From Pseudomonas sp. Marseille-Q3773 (lineage in GTDB: Bacteria > Pseudomonadota > Gammaproteobacteria > Pseudomonadales > Pseudomonadaceae): DNA of 64,000 bases. A program made the translations under genes and the position numbers. Below, piece after piece: positions 20,087-27,663 of the stretch (position 1 is its first letter; each line of letters begins with the position of its first letter). The notes below the pieces were generated by a model. That model saw only the letters and a program-made list of their open reading frames with translations, was not told the DNA's origin and ran no database searches. The stretch is from NCBI RefSeq assembly GCF_916618955.1, contig NZ_OU745390.1:1922001-1986000 (forward strand), written 5' to 3'.

Positions 20087-21139
20087 ATGACCATGAACTC
20101 ACCCCTGCACGGCCAGGCCCGGGCCTGGCGCCTGGCGGCCATCGGTGCCATGATACTGGCCGCTGGCGCCAGCTTTGCCTATGCCGCCGGCTGGCTCGGC
20201 GAGCCCCGGCTGACGCCACAACGGATCATCGACACGTTCGAGGCCCAGGCTGGGCACTACCCAGGCTATCGCAAGAACCACGCCAAAGGCCTGTGCGTCA
20301 GCGGCTACTTCCAGGCCAGCGGGCAGGCTGCCAGCTTGTCCACGGCGCGCGTGTTCAGCCAGCAACGGGTGCCGGTCATCGGCCGCTTCGCCATCGGCGG
20401 CGCCAACCCGTTCGCACCCGATACCGGCATACCGGTACGCAGCCTGGCCATCGAGCTGCGCACCGATGACGGGCAGGTCTGGCGCACCGGCATGAACAAT
20501 CCGCCGGTGCTGGCTGTGAGCACCCCGCAAGGGTTCTATGAGCAAGTGCTGGCGAGCGCGCCGGACCCGGCTACCGGCAAACCCGACCCAGGCAAACTGC
20601 AGGCGTTCTTCGCCGCCCATCCGGAAAGCGCGGCGTTTCGCCAGTGGGTCGCCGCCTACAAACCCAGCAACAGCTTCGCCAGCACGCAATACCACAGCAT
20701 CAATGCCTTCCGCCTGGTCGATGCAGCTGGCACCGACCACCCGGTACGCTGGCAACTTGAGCCACACAGCGCGTTTGCCGCGTTGCCTGCACAGGTCGAT
20801 GACAAGCAGTTCCTGCAACATGACCTGCAGCAACGCCTGGCCCAGGGCCCTTTGCGCTGGACCCTGCGCCTGGTCCTGGCCGAGCCGGGCGATGCGGTGG
20901 ATGACCCTGCCCGCCCCTGGCCTGCCGAGCGGCGCAGCGTGGATGCCGGCACCCTGGTGCTGGAACAGGTCGATGCTCCCGAACAAGGCGCCTGCCGCGA
21001 CCTCAACTTCGACCCGCTGATCCTGCCCCACGGTATGGAGGCGTCGGCCGACCCGATCCTCGCCGCCCGCTCCGCCGCCTATTCGGAATCCTTCAACCGC
21101 CGCAGCCGTGAATCGCTCAGCACTGGAGCCCGCCCATGA
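20087..21139 (+). CDS. Catalase-family haem peroxidase (SrpA-like), membrane-anchored or exported
   Basis: 350 residues. An N-terminal hydrophobic segment (about 16-35) serves as signal or anchor, so it acts in the periplasm. The catalase core is minimal: distal His65 in KNHAKGLC and the proximal haem ligand Tyr332 in ARSAAYSESFNRR with Arg328 four residues before it. It is shorter than ordinary catalases (about 480), as usual for this subfamily, which more often works as a peroxidase. Overlaps the cytochrome b561 gene by 4 bp, which suggests electron transfer between the two. Start 20087 or 20093 cannot be decided. Confidence 0.92.
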   Translation: MTMNSPLHGQARAWRLAAIGAMILAAGASFAYAAGWLGEPRLTPQRIIDTFEAQAGHYPGYRKNHAKGLCVSGYFQASGQAASLSTARVFSQQRVPVIGRFAIGGANPFAPDTGIPVRSLAIELRTDDGQVWRTGMNNPPVLAVSTPQGFYEQVLASAPDPATGKPDPGKLQAFFAAHPESAAFRQWVAAYKPSNSFASTQYHSINAFRLVDAAGTDHPVRWQLEPHSAFAALPAQVDDKQFLQHDLQQRLAQGPLRWTLRLVLAEPGDAVDDPARPWPAERRSVDAGTLVLEQVDAPEQGACRDLNFDPLILPHGMEASADPILAARSAAYSESFNRRSRESLSTGARP

Positions 21140-21669
21140 GACCCGAAGCCTTCCACCCGATCGCCCGCTTGCTGCACTGGCTGATGGCCATCTTGATTCT
21201 GGCCATGTTGTTCATCGGCGTGAGCATGGTCGTAAACCTGACGCCGCGTCATACCGTGCTGATCGAGCTGCACAAGGCCACTGGCCTGGCCCTGCTGGTG
21301 CTGGTAGTGCTACGCATCGGCGTACGCCTGGCTCTGCCCCACCCGCCCTTGCCAGGCGACCTGCCAGCACTGCAGCGCTGGGCCGCCGGCGCCTCGCACC
21401 TGCTGCTGTACGGCTTGATGCTGGCCATGCCGCTGCTGGGCTGGGCCATGCTGTCGGCCGGGGGCTACCCGCGGCCGCTGGGCCTGCCGGCGATCGCCCC
21501 ACATGACCTGCGGCTCTACGCCGTGTTGCGCCAGGCGCATGGCTGGGCTGGCTACCTGCTGTTTGCCACCGTGCTGGTGCACGTGGGGGCAGCATTGATG
21601 CATGCGTGGGTGCGTCGTGACGGGGTGTTGCGCAGCATGTGGCCTGGCCCTTTGCGCCGCAACCCGTGA
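21136..21669 (+). CDS. Cytochrome b561-type membrane protein
   Basis: 177 residues with four hydrophobic segments (about 14-34, 49-66, 88-107, 140-160). Conserved histidines are placed as in bacterial b561: HPIARLLHW near the start, LIELHKATG, and QAHGWAGYLLFATVLVHVGAALMH. It binds two haems b in the inner membrane and passes electrons between quinol and a periplasmic acceptor, here probably the catalase-like peroxidase with which it overlaps (ATGA). Cotranscribed from the ECF promoter (inference). Confidence 0.93.
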   Translation: MRPEAFHPIARLLHWLMAILILAMLFIGVSMVVNLTPRHTVLIELHKATGLALLVLVVLRIGVRLALPHPPLPGDLPALQRWAAGASHLLLYGLMLAMPLLGWAMLSAGGYPRPLGLPAIAPHDLRLYAVLRQAHGWAGYLLFATVLVHVGAALMHAWVRRDGVLRSMWPGPLRRNP

Positions 21670-21754
21670 CCGCCAGCGGACAGGGCGCTCGACAACCGAT
21701 GGCGATTCCTGATCAACTCGGCTTTCTGTCTGCCGCACTGCCCTGGACTGCCTG

Positions 21755-22960
21755 ATGAATGCTGCAAAGGATCCTGCCGCTCTCCTCCCTGCCAGCACGC
21801 TGGACCTGCGCCCGCTGCTGCTGGCCAACATGGCCTGTACCCTGTCGATGATGGCCTTTGTCGCCCTGATCGGCCCGATTGCCCGGCAGCTCGGCATGGC
21901 CACCTGGCAAGCCGGTGCCGCCGTCACCGTGGCGGGGGTGGTCTGGGTACTGCTGGCACGCCCCTGGGGGCGCGCGGCGGATCGCTTCGGCCGCCGACGC
22001 ATCCTGCTGCTGGGCAGCGCCGGCTTCACCCTGGGCTATTGGCTGATGTGCCTGTTCATCGAAGGTGCATTGCGTTGGTTGCCCGGGGCGACGCTGGCGT
22101 TCATCGGCCTGACCCTGGCGCGCGGCTGCATCGGTGCCTTCTATGCAGCCATCCCGGTGGGCTGCAACGCGCTGATCGCCGACCATGTCGAACCCCAACG
22201 CCGGGCCCGGGCCATGGCCGCGCTGGGCGCCGCCAACGCCGTCGGCCTGGTGGTCGGGCCAGCATTGGCCGCGCTACTGGCGCGGCACAGCTTGAGCCTG
22301 CCGTTCCACATTCTGTCGCTGCTGCCAGCCAGCGCCTTTCTTGTCCTGCTGTTCAGCCTCAAGCCACAGGTGTTGTCGCACCGCCATGTTCCGCGCCCGG
22401 TGCAGTTGAACGACCCGCGCCTGCGCCGCCCGCTGCTGGTTGCATTCTGCGCCATGCTCAGCGTCACGGTCTCGCAGATCGTTGTCGGGTTCTTCGCCCT
22501 CGACCGCCTGCACCTGGGCCCAGCCGAGGCCGCCCAGGCCGCCGGCATCGCCCTGACCACGGTGGGCGTGGCACTGATCCTGGCGCAAGTACTGCTGCGC
22601 CAGCTGGAGTGGCCGCCGCTGAAAATGATTCGGGTGGGCGCCACAGTGTCGGCCCTGGGCTTTGCCTGCGGGGCCCTGGCAACCACGGCGCCGTGGCTGT
22701 GGGCCTGCTACTTCGTCGCGGCGGCGGGCATGGGCTTCGTGTTCCCGGCATTTTCCGCGTTGGCGGCAAATGCCATGCACGCGTCGGAGCAAGGCGCTAC
22801 AGCCGGCGCCATCGGCGCAGCGCAGGGCATGGGTGCAGTGATCGGGCCGCTGGCGGGCACCCTGGTGTATGCGCTGGACCCACGCTTGCCATTCCTGGCC
22901 GTTGCGGCCCTGCTGCTGCTCGTCGGGCTGTGGCCGATGCCCGCCGCACAAAGGGCCTGA
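21755..22960 (+). CDS. Major facilitator superfamily transporter
   Basis: 401 residues with about 12 hydrophobic segments. Between TM2 and TM3 the MFS signature reads RPWGRAADRFGRRRILLLG. RGCIGAFYAAIPVGCNALIADHV resembles the TM5 region of drug exporters. The final segments contain GAIGAAQGMGAVIGPLAGTLVYAL. Substrate unknown; the pattern fits an H+-driven exporter of small compounds. The ribosome-binding site is weak. It lies upstream of a same-strand XRE-cupin regulator. Confidence 0.9.
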   Translation: MNAAKDPAALLPASTLDLRPLLLANMACTLSMMAFVALIGPIARQLGMATWQAGAAVTVAGVVWVLLARPWGRAADRFGRRRILLLGSAGFTLGYWLMCLFIEGALRWLPGATLAFIGLTLARGCIGAFYAAIPVGCNALIADHVEPQRRARAMAALGAANAVGLVVGPALAALLARHSLSLPFHILSLLPASAFLVLLFSLKPQVLSHRHVPRPVQLNDPRLRRPLLVAFCAMLSVTVSQIVVGFFALDRLHLGPAEAAQAAGIALTTVGVALILAQVLLRQLEWPPLKMIRVGATVSALGFACGALATTAPWLWACYFVAAAGMGFVFPAFSALAANAMHASEQGATAGAIGAAQGMGAVIGPLAGTLVYALDPRLPFLAVAALLLLVGLWPMPAAQRA

Positions 22961-23042
22961 CAAGCACAGCGCGCAAGCGTGCAGAGTGTGTTTTAATGCG
23001 CATCGCTCATTATTTTTGACACCTCTTGAATACAAGGCGGCT

Positions 23043-23588
23043 ATGGACACGGGGACGCGACTCAAACTGGTGCGTGAACGCAACAACCTCTCCCAACGGG
23101 AACTGGCCCGCCGCAGCGGGCTGACCAATTCGACCATTTCGCAGATCGAGCAGAATCGCGTCAGCCCTTCGGTCAGTTCCCTGAAAAAACTGCTCGAGGG
23201 CATCCCCATGAGCCTGGCCGAGTTCTTCAGCTTCGACGAGCCGGTGCGCGAAGAGCGCTATGTGTTCCGTGCCGGCGAACAGCCAGACCTGGGCCGCAAT
23301 GGCTTGCGCATGCTGCTGGTCGGCGCCAGTGTCGAAGGCCGCCAGATGCGCATGCTGCGTGAACTGTATGCACCGGGGGCCGACTCGGGCGAACCGATCG
23401 TGCATGCCGAGGGTGAAGAGTGTGGCCTGGTCACCCGTGGTACCGTCGAGTTGTGGGTCGATGGCCAGGTGAGCGTGCTCAACTCGGGCGACGGCTACTA
23501 CATCCCCACGACCCTGCCGCACAGCTTCAAGAACATCGGCCCGGACGAGGCCGAGATCATCAGCGCCAACACCCCGGCGAATTTCTGA
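23043..23588 (+). CDS. XRE-family regulator with cupin domain (PuuR-like)
   Basis: 181 residues: HTH_3 domain at about 5-60 (RERNNLSQRELARRSGLTNSTISQIEQNR) and a C-terminal cupin (about 105-178: EPIVHAEGEECGLVTRG, then GDGYYIPTTLPHSFKNIG). This matches PuuR-type repressors that sense polyamines or related amines. AAGGCGG precedes the ATG. No putrescine-catabolic genes are adjacent, so the target is open; the MFS gene before it is one possibility. Confidence 0.88.
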   Translation: MDTGTRLKLVRERNNLSQRELARRSGLTNSTISQIEQNRVSPSVSSLKKLLEGIPMSLAEFFSFDEPVREERYVFRAGEQPDLGRNGLRMLLVGASVEGRQMRMLRELYAPGADSGEPIVHAEGEECGLVTRGTVELWVDGQVSVLNSGDGYYIPTTLPHSFKNIGPDEAEIISANTPANF

Positions 23589-23594
23589 CCTGGC

Positions 23595-23630
23595 CGACTG
23601 CCGCGAAGGGCCGCACAGCGGCCCCCGACA
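23595..23630. repeat. REP-like half element
   Basis: CTGCCGCGAAGGGCCGC, then ACAGCGGCCCC, forms the hairpin GGGCCGC-ACA-GCGGCCC and carries the GCGAAGGGCCG core shared with the REP at 48731. It sits in the 50-bp gap between the regulator and the small protein at 23639. Confidence 0.55.
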
Positions 23631-23638
23631 GGAGCAGC

Positions 23639-23920
23639 ATGAACACCCGGACCGTCTACCAATGCCTGCGTGATGCAGCGCTCGGCATCCATGCCTTGTC
23701 CGTTGAGGCCCGCCACGATCACGGCCTGGTCGATATCGCGATCCAGGGCTGGCAGCTGACCCTCGCCATGGATGCCGAGGGCCTGGCCCGGTGCGTTCAC
23801 TGCCAGGCACCCAACGGTGAACAGGCCGGGCTCGAAGAGTGGCAGCGCTATGGCACCAACCCGACCGACCTGCTCAGCCTATGGGAACGCGCTCAGCTGG
23901 AACGGCTGCTGTCGCCCTGA
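23639..23920 (+). CDS. Conserved small hypothetical protein
   Basis: 93 residues, with AGGAG before the ATG. An N-terminal helix (TVYQCLRDAALGIHAL) is followed by a beta-hairpin-like part (GLVDIAIQGWQLTLAMDAEGLARCVHC) and a helical, Trp-containing end. No known domain recognised. Its last 28 bp overlap the 3' end of the convergent isomerase gene. Confidence 0.72.
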   Translation: MNTRTVYQCLRDAALGIHALSVEARHDHGLVDIAIQGWQLTLAMDAEGLARCVHCQAPNGEQAGLEEWQRYGTNPTDLLSLWERAQLERLLSP

Positions 23921-24507
23921 CACAGCGCCTGTTCGACAAAGTCCAGGCGGTCCTGGCCGAAGAACATCTCGTCATCGACAAAGCAGGTCGGCGCGCCAAA
24001 CACCCCGCGCCCCACGGCATCTTCGGTCACCTGCCTGAGCGCAGCCTTTACCTGCTCGTCCCCCGCCAGCGCGCGAAATGCCTGCGGGTCGAAGCCGCCC
24101 TGGCTGAGCGTAGCGTCGAGGACGGCGCTATCGCCCAGGTTGCGGCGCTGCACGAACAGCCCATTGAACAGCACCGCCAGTAACGTCTCGAACCGCTCCG
24201 GCGAGCGCAGCTGGGTGCCCAACGCCCCCCGCATCAGGGTCAAAGTGTTGACCGGGAACCCCGGCGGCAGCTCGAACGCAACCCCATAGCGCGCGGCGAA
24301 GCGCGCCAGGTCGATGAACATGTGACGTCCCTTGGCCGGAATCATGACTGGCGAGGCGTTGCCGGTGGCCTTGAAAACCCCGCCCAGCAGCATCGGCCGG
24401 TAGTGCAGCGTGGCACCTTGGCGGGCACACAGGCCAGGCAGCTGGGTCCAGGCCAGATAACTGGCCGGACTGCCCAGGTCAAAAAAGAAATCGACAGTCT
24501 TGTGCAT
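23893..24507 (-). CDS. 2-hydroxychromene-2-carboxylate isomerase (DsbA-like, kappa-GST fold)
   Basis: 204 residues. The start at 24507 is chosen for AAGGACC upstream and the family N-terminus KTVDFFFDLGSPASYLAW (the DxxSP motif carries the catalytic Ser in the SPASY segment). VFGAPTCFVDDEMFFGQDRLDFVE is the typical C-terminal cis-Pro and GxDR region. It is a glutathione-dependent isomerase family active in aromatic degradation, but no naphthalene genes are present, so the true substrate is unknown. It follows the SDR gene by 29 bp and probably shares its transcript. Confidence 0.9.
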   Translation of the reverse strand: MHKTVDFFFDLGSPASYLAWTQLPGLCARQGATLHYRPMLLGGVFKATGNASPVMIPAKGRHMFIDLARFAARYGVAFELPPGFPVNTLTLMRGALGTQLRSPERFETLLAVLFNGLFVQRRNLGDSAVLDATLSQGGFDPQAFRALAGDEQVKAALRQVTEDAVGRGVFGAPTCFVDDEMFFGQDRLDFVEQALCQGDSSRSS

Positions 24508-24536
24508 GGTGACGGTCCTTGCTCGGTGAAAGAGAC

Positions 24537-25268
24537 TTACCAACGTTCCAGCCAGGGGCGAAGGTCCAGCTCGAAGGTCCAGGCGTCGCGGGGCTGGGCG
24601 TGCAGGAACCAGTAGCTGTCGGCGATGTGGGCCGGGTCGAGAATGCCGTCCTGGTCCTTGAGGGCGTAGCGCTCGGGGAAACTGTCACGGATGAAGGCCG
24701 TGTCGATGGCGCCGTCGACCACCACGTGGGCGACATGAATGTTCCGCGGCCCCAGTTCGCGCGCCATGCTCTGCGCCAGGGCGCGCAAGGCGTGCTTGGC
24801 CCCGGCGAACGCTGCAAAACCGGCCGCGCCACGGATGCCCGCAGTGGCGCCGGTGAACAGCAGGGTGCCGCGCTCGCGCTGGACCATGCGCCGGGCCACC
24901 GCCTGGGCGGTGAGAAAACCGGCAAAACAGGCCATTTCCCAGATCTTGAAGTACTTGCGCGGGGTTTCTTCAAGAATGCTGCAGGGTACATTGGCGCCGA
25001 TGTTGAATACGAACGCTTCGATCGGGCCGATATCGCGCTCGATGGTATCGACCAGCGTCGCCACCTCCTGCTCCTTGCGTGCATCGGAGCCAAAACCGTA
25101 AGCCTGGCCGCCGGCAGCGCGGATTTCGTCCACCAGCGGCTGCAACCTGTCAGCCTGACGCCGGGCCACACAGGCGATGTAGCCCTCGCGGGCAAAGCGC
25201 TTGGCAATCTCGCCACCGGTGGCATCGCCCGCGCCTACTACCAGCACTACTTTTTGTTGTTCTGCCAT
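24537..25268 (-). CDS. SDR-family oxidoreductase with altered active site
   Basis: 243 residues with a Rossmann start VVLVVGAGDATGGEIAKRF (an unusual glycine motif instead of TGxxxGIG). The catalytic YxxxK is replaced by Phe154-xxx-Lys158 (FAGAK), and the position of the catalytic Ser is Ala141/Thr142 (FTGATAGIRG). A tail segment AWTFELDLRPW resembles SDRs of unknown function. Either catalysis is different or the protein is not a classic dehydrogenase. It is divergent from a TetR regulator across a region with a perfect palindrome, so it is probably under that repressor. Confidence 0.88.
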   Translation of the reverse strand: MAEQQKVVLVVGAGDATGGEIAKRFAREGYIACVARRQADRLQPLVDEIRAAGGQAYGFGSDARKEQEVATLVDTIERDIGPIEAFVFNIGANVPCSILEETPRKYFKIWEMACFAGFLTAQAVARRMVQRERGTLLFTGATAGIRGAAGFAAFAGAKHALRALAQSMARELGPRNIHVAHVVVDGAIDTAFIRDSFPERYALKDQDGILDPAHIADSYWFLHAQPRDAWTFELDLRPWLERW

Positions 25269-25290
25269 GCCTGCACCTATTGGTGAATGA

Positions 25291-25305
25291 TCGTTTAGTA
25301 AACGA
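25291..25305. promoter_or_regulatory. 15-bp palindromic operator candidate (TetR)
   Basis: TCGTTTAGTAAACGA is a perfect dyad around a central G. It lies in the 89-bp divergent gap between the SDR gene and the TetR gene, 23 bp upstream of the SDR start. Symmetry and position fit a TetR-family operator controlling both genes. Confidence 0.65.
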
Positions 25306-25357
25306 ACGCTATGTTATGATCGCCGCCACCGTCAAGCCCGCCTGCAGAGGCAAGTGA

Positions 25358-25921
25358 ATGCGCTACACCAACGAACACAAGCAGCAAACCCGTGAGCGGC
25401 TGTTGGCCAGCAGCGGCGCCCTGGCCAAGCGCGGGGGCTTTGCCAGTACCGGCGTGGCCGGGCTGATGAAGGCGATCGGCCTGACCGGCGGTGCCTTCTA
25501 CAACCACTTCCCGTCCAAGGACGACCTGTTCACCGAAGTGGTGCGGCAGGAACTGTGCAACAGCCCGCTGGCGCGCCTGGCCAACCAGGAGGCCAGCCGC
25601 GAACGCCTGGCCCGTTGCCTGCAGCAGTACCTGAGCCTGGCCCACCTGCACAATGCCGAAGGTGGCTGCCCGCTGCCGCCATTGGGGGTGGAGATTGCCC
25701 GGGCCCAGGCACCCGTGCGCGCGGTGGCCGAGCATTGGCTGGTAGAACTGCACCGGGCCTGGAGCGCGACCCTGGAGGACGACGAGTTGGCCTGGGTGCT
25801 GATCAGCCAGTGCGTCGGCGCTTTGCTGGTCGGGCGCATGCTGGCCACCGAGAGCGTGCAGTCGCAAGTGCTGGATGCTAGCCGCCACTTCGTCGAGAAG
25901 GCCCTGCATGAAGCGGATTAG
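25358..25921 (+). CDS. TetR-family transcriptional regulator
   Basis: 187 residues. The N-terminal helix-turn-helix covers about 8-55 (ERLLASSGALAKRGGFASTGVAGLMKAIGLTGGAFYNHFPSK pattern, with GGAFYNHFxSKDDLF). The ligand-binding domain includes CPLPPLG, a motif seen in AcrR/NemR-like subgroups with TetR_C domains. It most likely represses the divergent SDR-isomerase operon through the palindrome at 25291. Its stop overlaps the next gene by 14 bp. Confidence 0.92.
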   Translation: MRYTNEHKQQTRERLLASSGALAKRGGFASTGVAGLMKAIGLTGGAFYNHFPSKDDLFTEVVRQELCNSPLARLANQEASRERLARCLQQYLSLAHLHNAEGGCPLPPLGVEIARAQAPVRAVAEHWLVELHRAWSATLEDDELAWVLISQCVGALLVGRMLATESVQSQVLDASRHFVEKALHEAD

Positions 25922-26498
25922 TCTCCTGCTGTGGCTACTGGCCCTGCCTGCGCTCGCCGAACAGGCTTGCCCGCCAGGGCAGTACCAGGTATGCCTGATG
26001 GGGTGTTTCTGTGCGCCCATCGACCCCGGGCAGGCCGGGCAGATTTTCAAGGATGTTGAAGTGCTGGCTTCTTCCAGCCTGACCTACGCCTTGCAGCAGG
26101 CCCGCGACGAGGCCACCGCCGACGGCGTGCAACCGATCCCGCTGCATATTCGTGCACAACTCGAACCCTGGTATGACTTTGCCGTGCTCGACGCGGCACG
26201 TTTCCGGGTGGGTGACGAACAGCAAATGAGCGCCGCCAATGCGCTGCTGCAGAACCCTGATGTGAATGCCGTGACGCTGATCGACACGATTATCTTCCGC
26301 CGCGCTTCCGACGCCGAGGACAACGTGGCCTTGTGGGCACACGAACTGAAGCATGTGCAGCAGTATCAGCAACTGGGTGTGGAAGAGTTCGCCCGACGCT
26401 ACACGCGCAACTACGACGAGCTGGAAGCGCCGGCCTACAAGATCGAGGCTGAAGTGGGCAAGGCGCTGCGCCAGCGTGGCTCAGGGCAGGCCAGATAA
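25908..26498 (+). CDS. Secreted small HELKH metalloprotease-like protein (DUF4157-like)
   Basis: 196 residues. A signal peptide (MKRISLLLWLLALPALA) is followed by a Cys-rich start (ACPPGQYQVCLMGCFCAP, four cysteines), suggesting periplasmic disulfides. The zinc-metallopeptidase motif HELKH is at residues 145-149 (Glu146 as catalytic base), followed by VQQYQQLGVEEFARRYTRNYDELEAPAY, which resembles the DUF4157 domain (a third ligand may be Glu171 or Glu173). The start overlaps the TetR gene by 14 bp. Biological substrate unknown. Confidence 0.82.
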   Translation: MKRISLLLWLLALPALAEQACPPGQYQVCLMGCFCAPIDPGQAGQIFKDVEVLASSSLTYALQQARDEATADGVQPIPLHIRAQLEPWYDFAVLDAARFRVGDEQQMSAANALLQNPDVNAVTLIDTIIFRRASDAEDNVALWAHELKHVQQYQQLGVEEFARRYTRNYDELEAPAYKIEAEVGKALRQRGSGQAR

Positions 26499-26504
26499 AT
26501 ACTG

Positions 26505-26530
26505 GCGGTCGCCGCGCAAGGGGCGACCGC
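26505..26530. terminator. Hairpin between convergent genes
   Basis: GCGGTCGCC and GGCGACCGC form a perfect 9-bp stem with an 8-nt loop between the gene ending at 26498 and the carrier gene ending at 26551. No T-run on either strand, so termination would be weak or Rho-assisted. Confidence 0.45.
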
Positions 26531-26550
26531 ATCGCTGGCCAGGCCGCGTG

Positions 26551-27543
26551 TCAGGGCGCCGCCGATGCCTCTTCGGACAGCTCCTCACGGCTGGCATAAC
26601 GTTGCGCCAGTACCGCACAGACCATCAGCTGGATCTGGTGGAACAGCATCAGCGGCAGGATCATCGCGCCGATGCCACTGCCGACGAACAGCACCTGGGC
26701 CATCGGCACCCCAGTGGCCAGGCTTTTCTTCGAGCCGGCGAACAGGATGGTGATGCGGTCTTCCAGGTCAAAGCCGAGCAGCTTGCCGAGCAGCCGGGTA
26801 CCGTACAGCACCACCGCCAGCAAGATTCCGCATACGGCAAACAATCCGGCCAGGTGTTGCGGCGATACTGTGTGCCACAGCCCGGTGACCACCGCCTCGC
26901 TGAAGGCGGTATAGACCACCAGCAGGATCGAGCCTTGATCCACCACCTTGAGCCAACGCGCATTGCGCTTGACCCAGGCACCGATCCAGCGCCGTGCGAT
27001 CTGCCCGGCCACGAACGGCACCAGCAATTGCAGGGTGATCTTCAGCACCGCCTCCAGGCCCGAGCCGGTATCGCCACTGGCGCCGAGCAACAGCATGACC
27101 AGCAAGGGGGTGAGGAAGATGCCCAGCAGGCTGGATGCCGCCGCGCTGCAGATGGCCGCCGGCACGTTACCACGTGCCAGCGAAGTGAAGGCGATGGCCG
27201 ACTGCACGGTGGCCGGCAAGGCACACAGGTAGAGCACGCCCAGGTACAACTCGTTGCCCACCAGCGGTACGAACAGTGGCTTGAACGCCAGCCCCAGCAG
27301 CGGGAACAGCACGAAGGTGCAGGCGAATACCACCCCGTGCAGGCGCCAGTGCCCGGCACCGGCAATGATCGCCTCGCGCGACAGCTTTGCGCCGTGCAGG
27401 AAGAACAGCAGGCCGATGGCGAGGTTGGTCAGCCAGCCGAAATACACCGCACCGTCGCCCGAGCAGGGCAGCACGGTGGCGAGTAATACCACCCCGAGCA
27501 AGGCCAGGGTGAAGTTGTCGAACAACATGCGCAAATACTTCAT
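26551..27543 (-). CDS. Bile acid:sodium symporter family (BASS/YfeH-like) carrier
   Basis: 330 residues with about ten hydrophobic segments. Diagnostic parts are GLLFFLHGAKLSREAI near residues 40-55, LCALPATVQSAIAFTSLARGN, and FAGSKKSLATGVPMAQVLF, matching the SBF-like family (YfeH type). It moves an organic anion with sodium across the inner membrane; substrate unknown. The start at 27543 is decided by the family N-terminus (MKYLRMLFDNF), since a longer open frame upstream only runs through the beta-lactamase gene. Divergent from ampC by 120 bp. Confidence 0.9.
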   Translation of the reverse strand: MKYLRMLFDNFTLALLGVVLLATVLPCSGDGAVYFGWLTNLAIGLLFFLHGAKLSREAIIAGAGHWRLHGVVFACTFVLFPLLGLAFKPLFVPLVGNELYLGVLYLCALPATVQSAIAFTSLARGNVPAAICSAAASSLLGIFLTPLLVMLLLGASGDTGSGLEAVLKITLQLLVPFVAGQIARRWIGAWVKRNARWLKVVDQGSILLVVYTAFSEAVVTGLWHTVSPQHLAGLFAVCGILLAVVLYGTRLLGKLLGFDLEDRITILFAGSKKSLATGVPMAQVLFVGSGIGAMILPLMLFHQIQLMVCAVLAQRYASREELSEEASAAP

Positions 27544-27663
27544 TACCGTTTCCGTCTTGTCATTGTGCAAGGGCAGACGATAAGGTCTTCGACTTTTCGC
27601 CGCTAACGCCGGAACCCCCACCGGTATCGCGTAACGGACACCCTCCCGCAAAAGGACCCGCCC

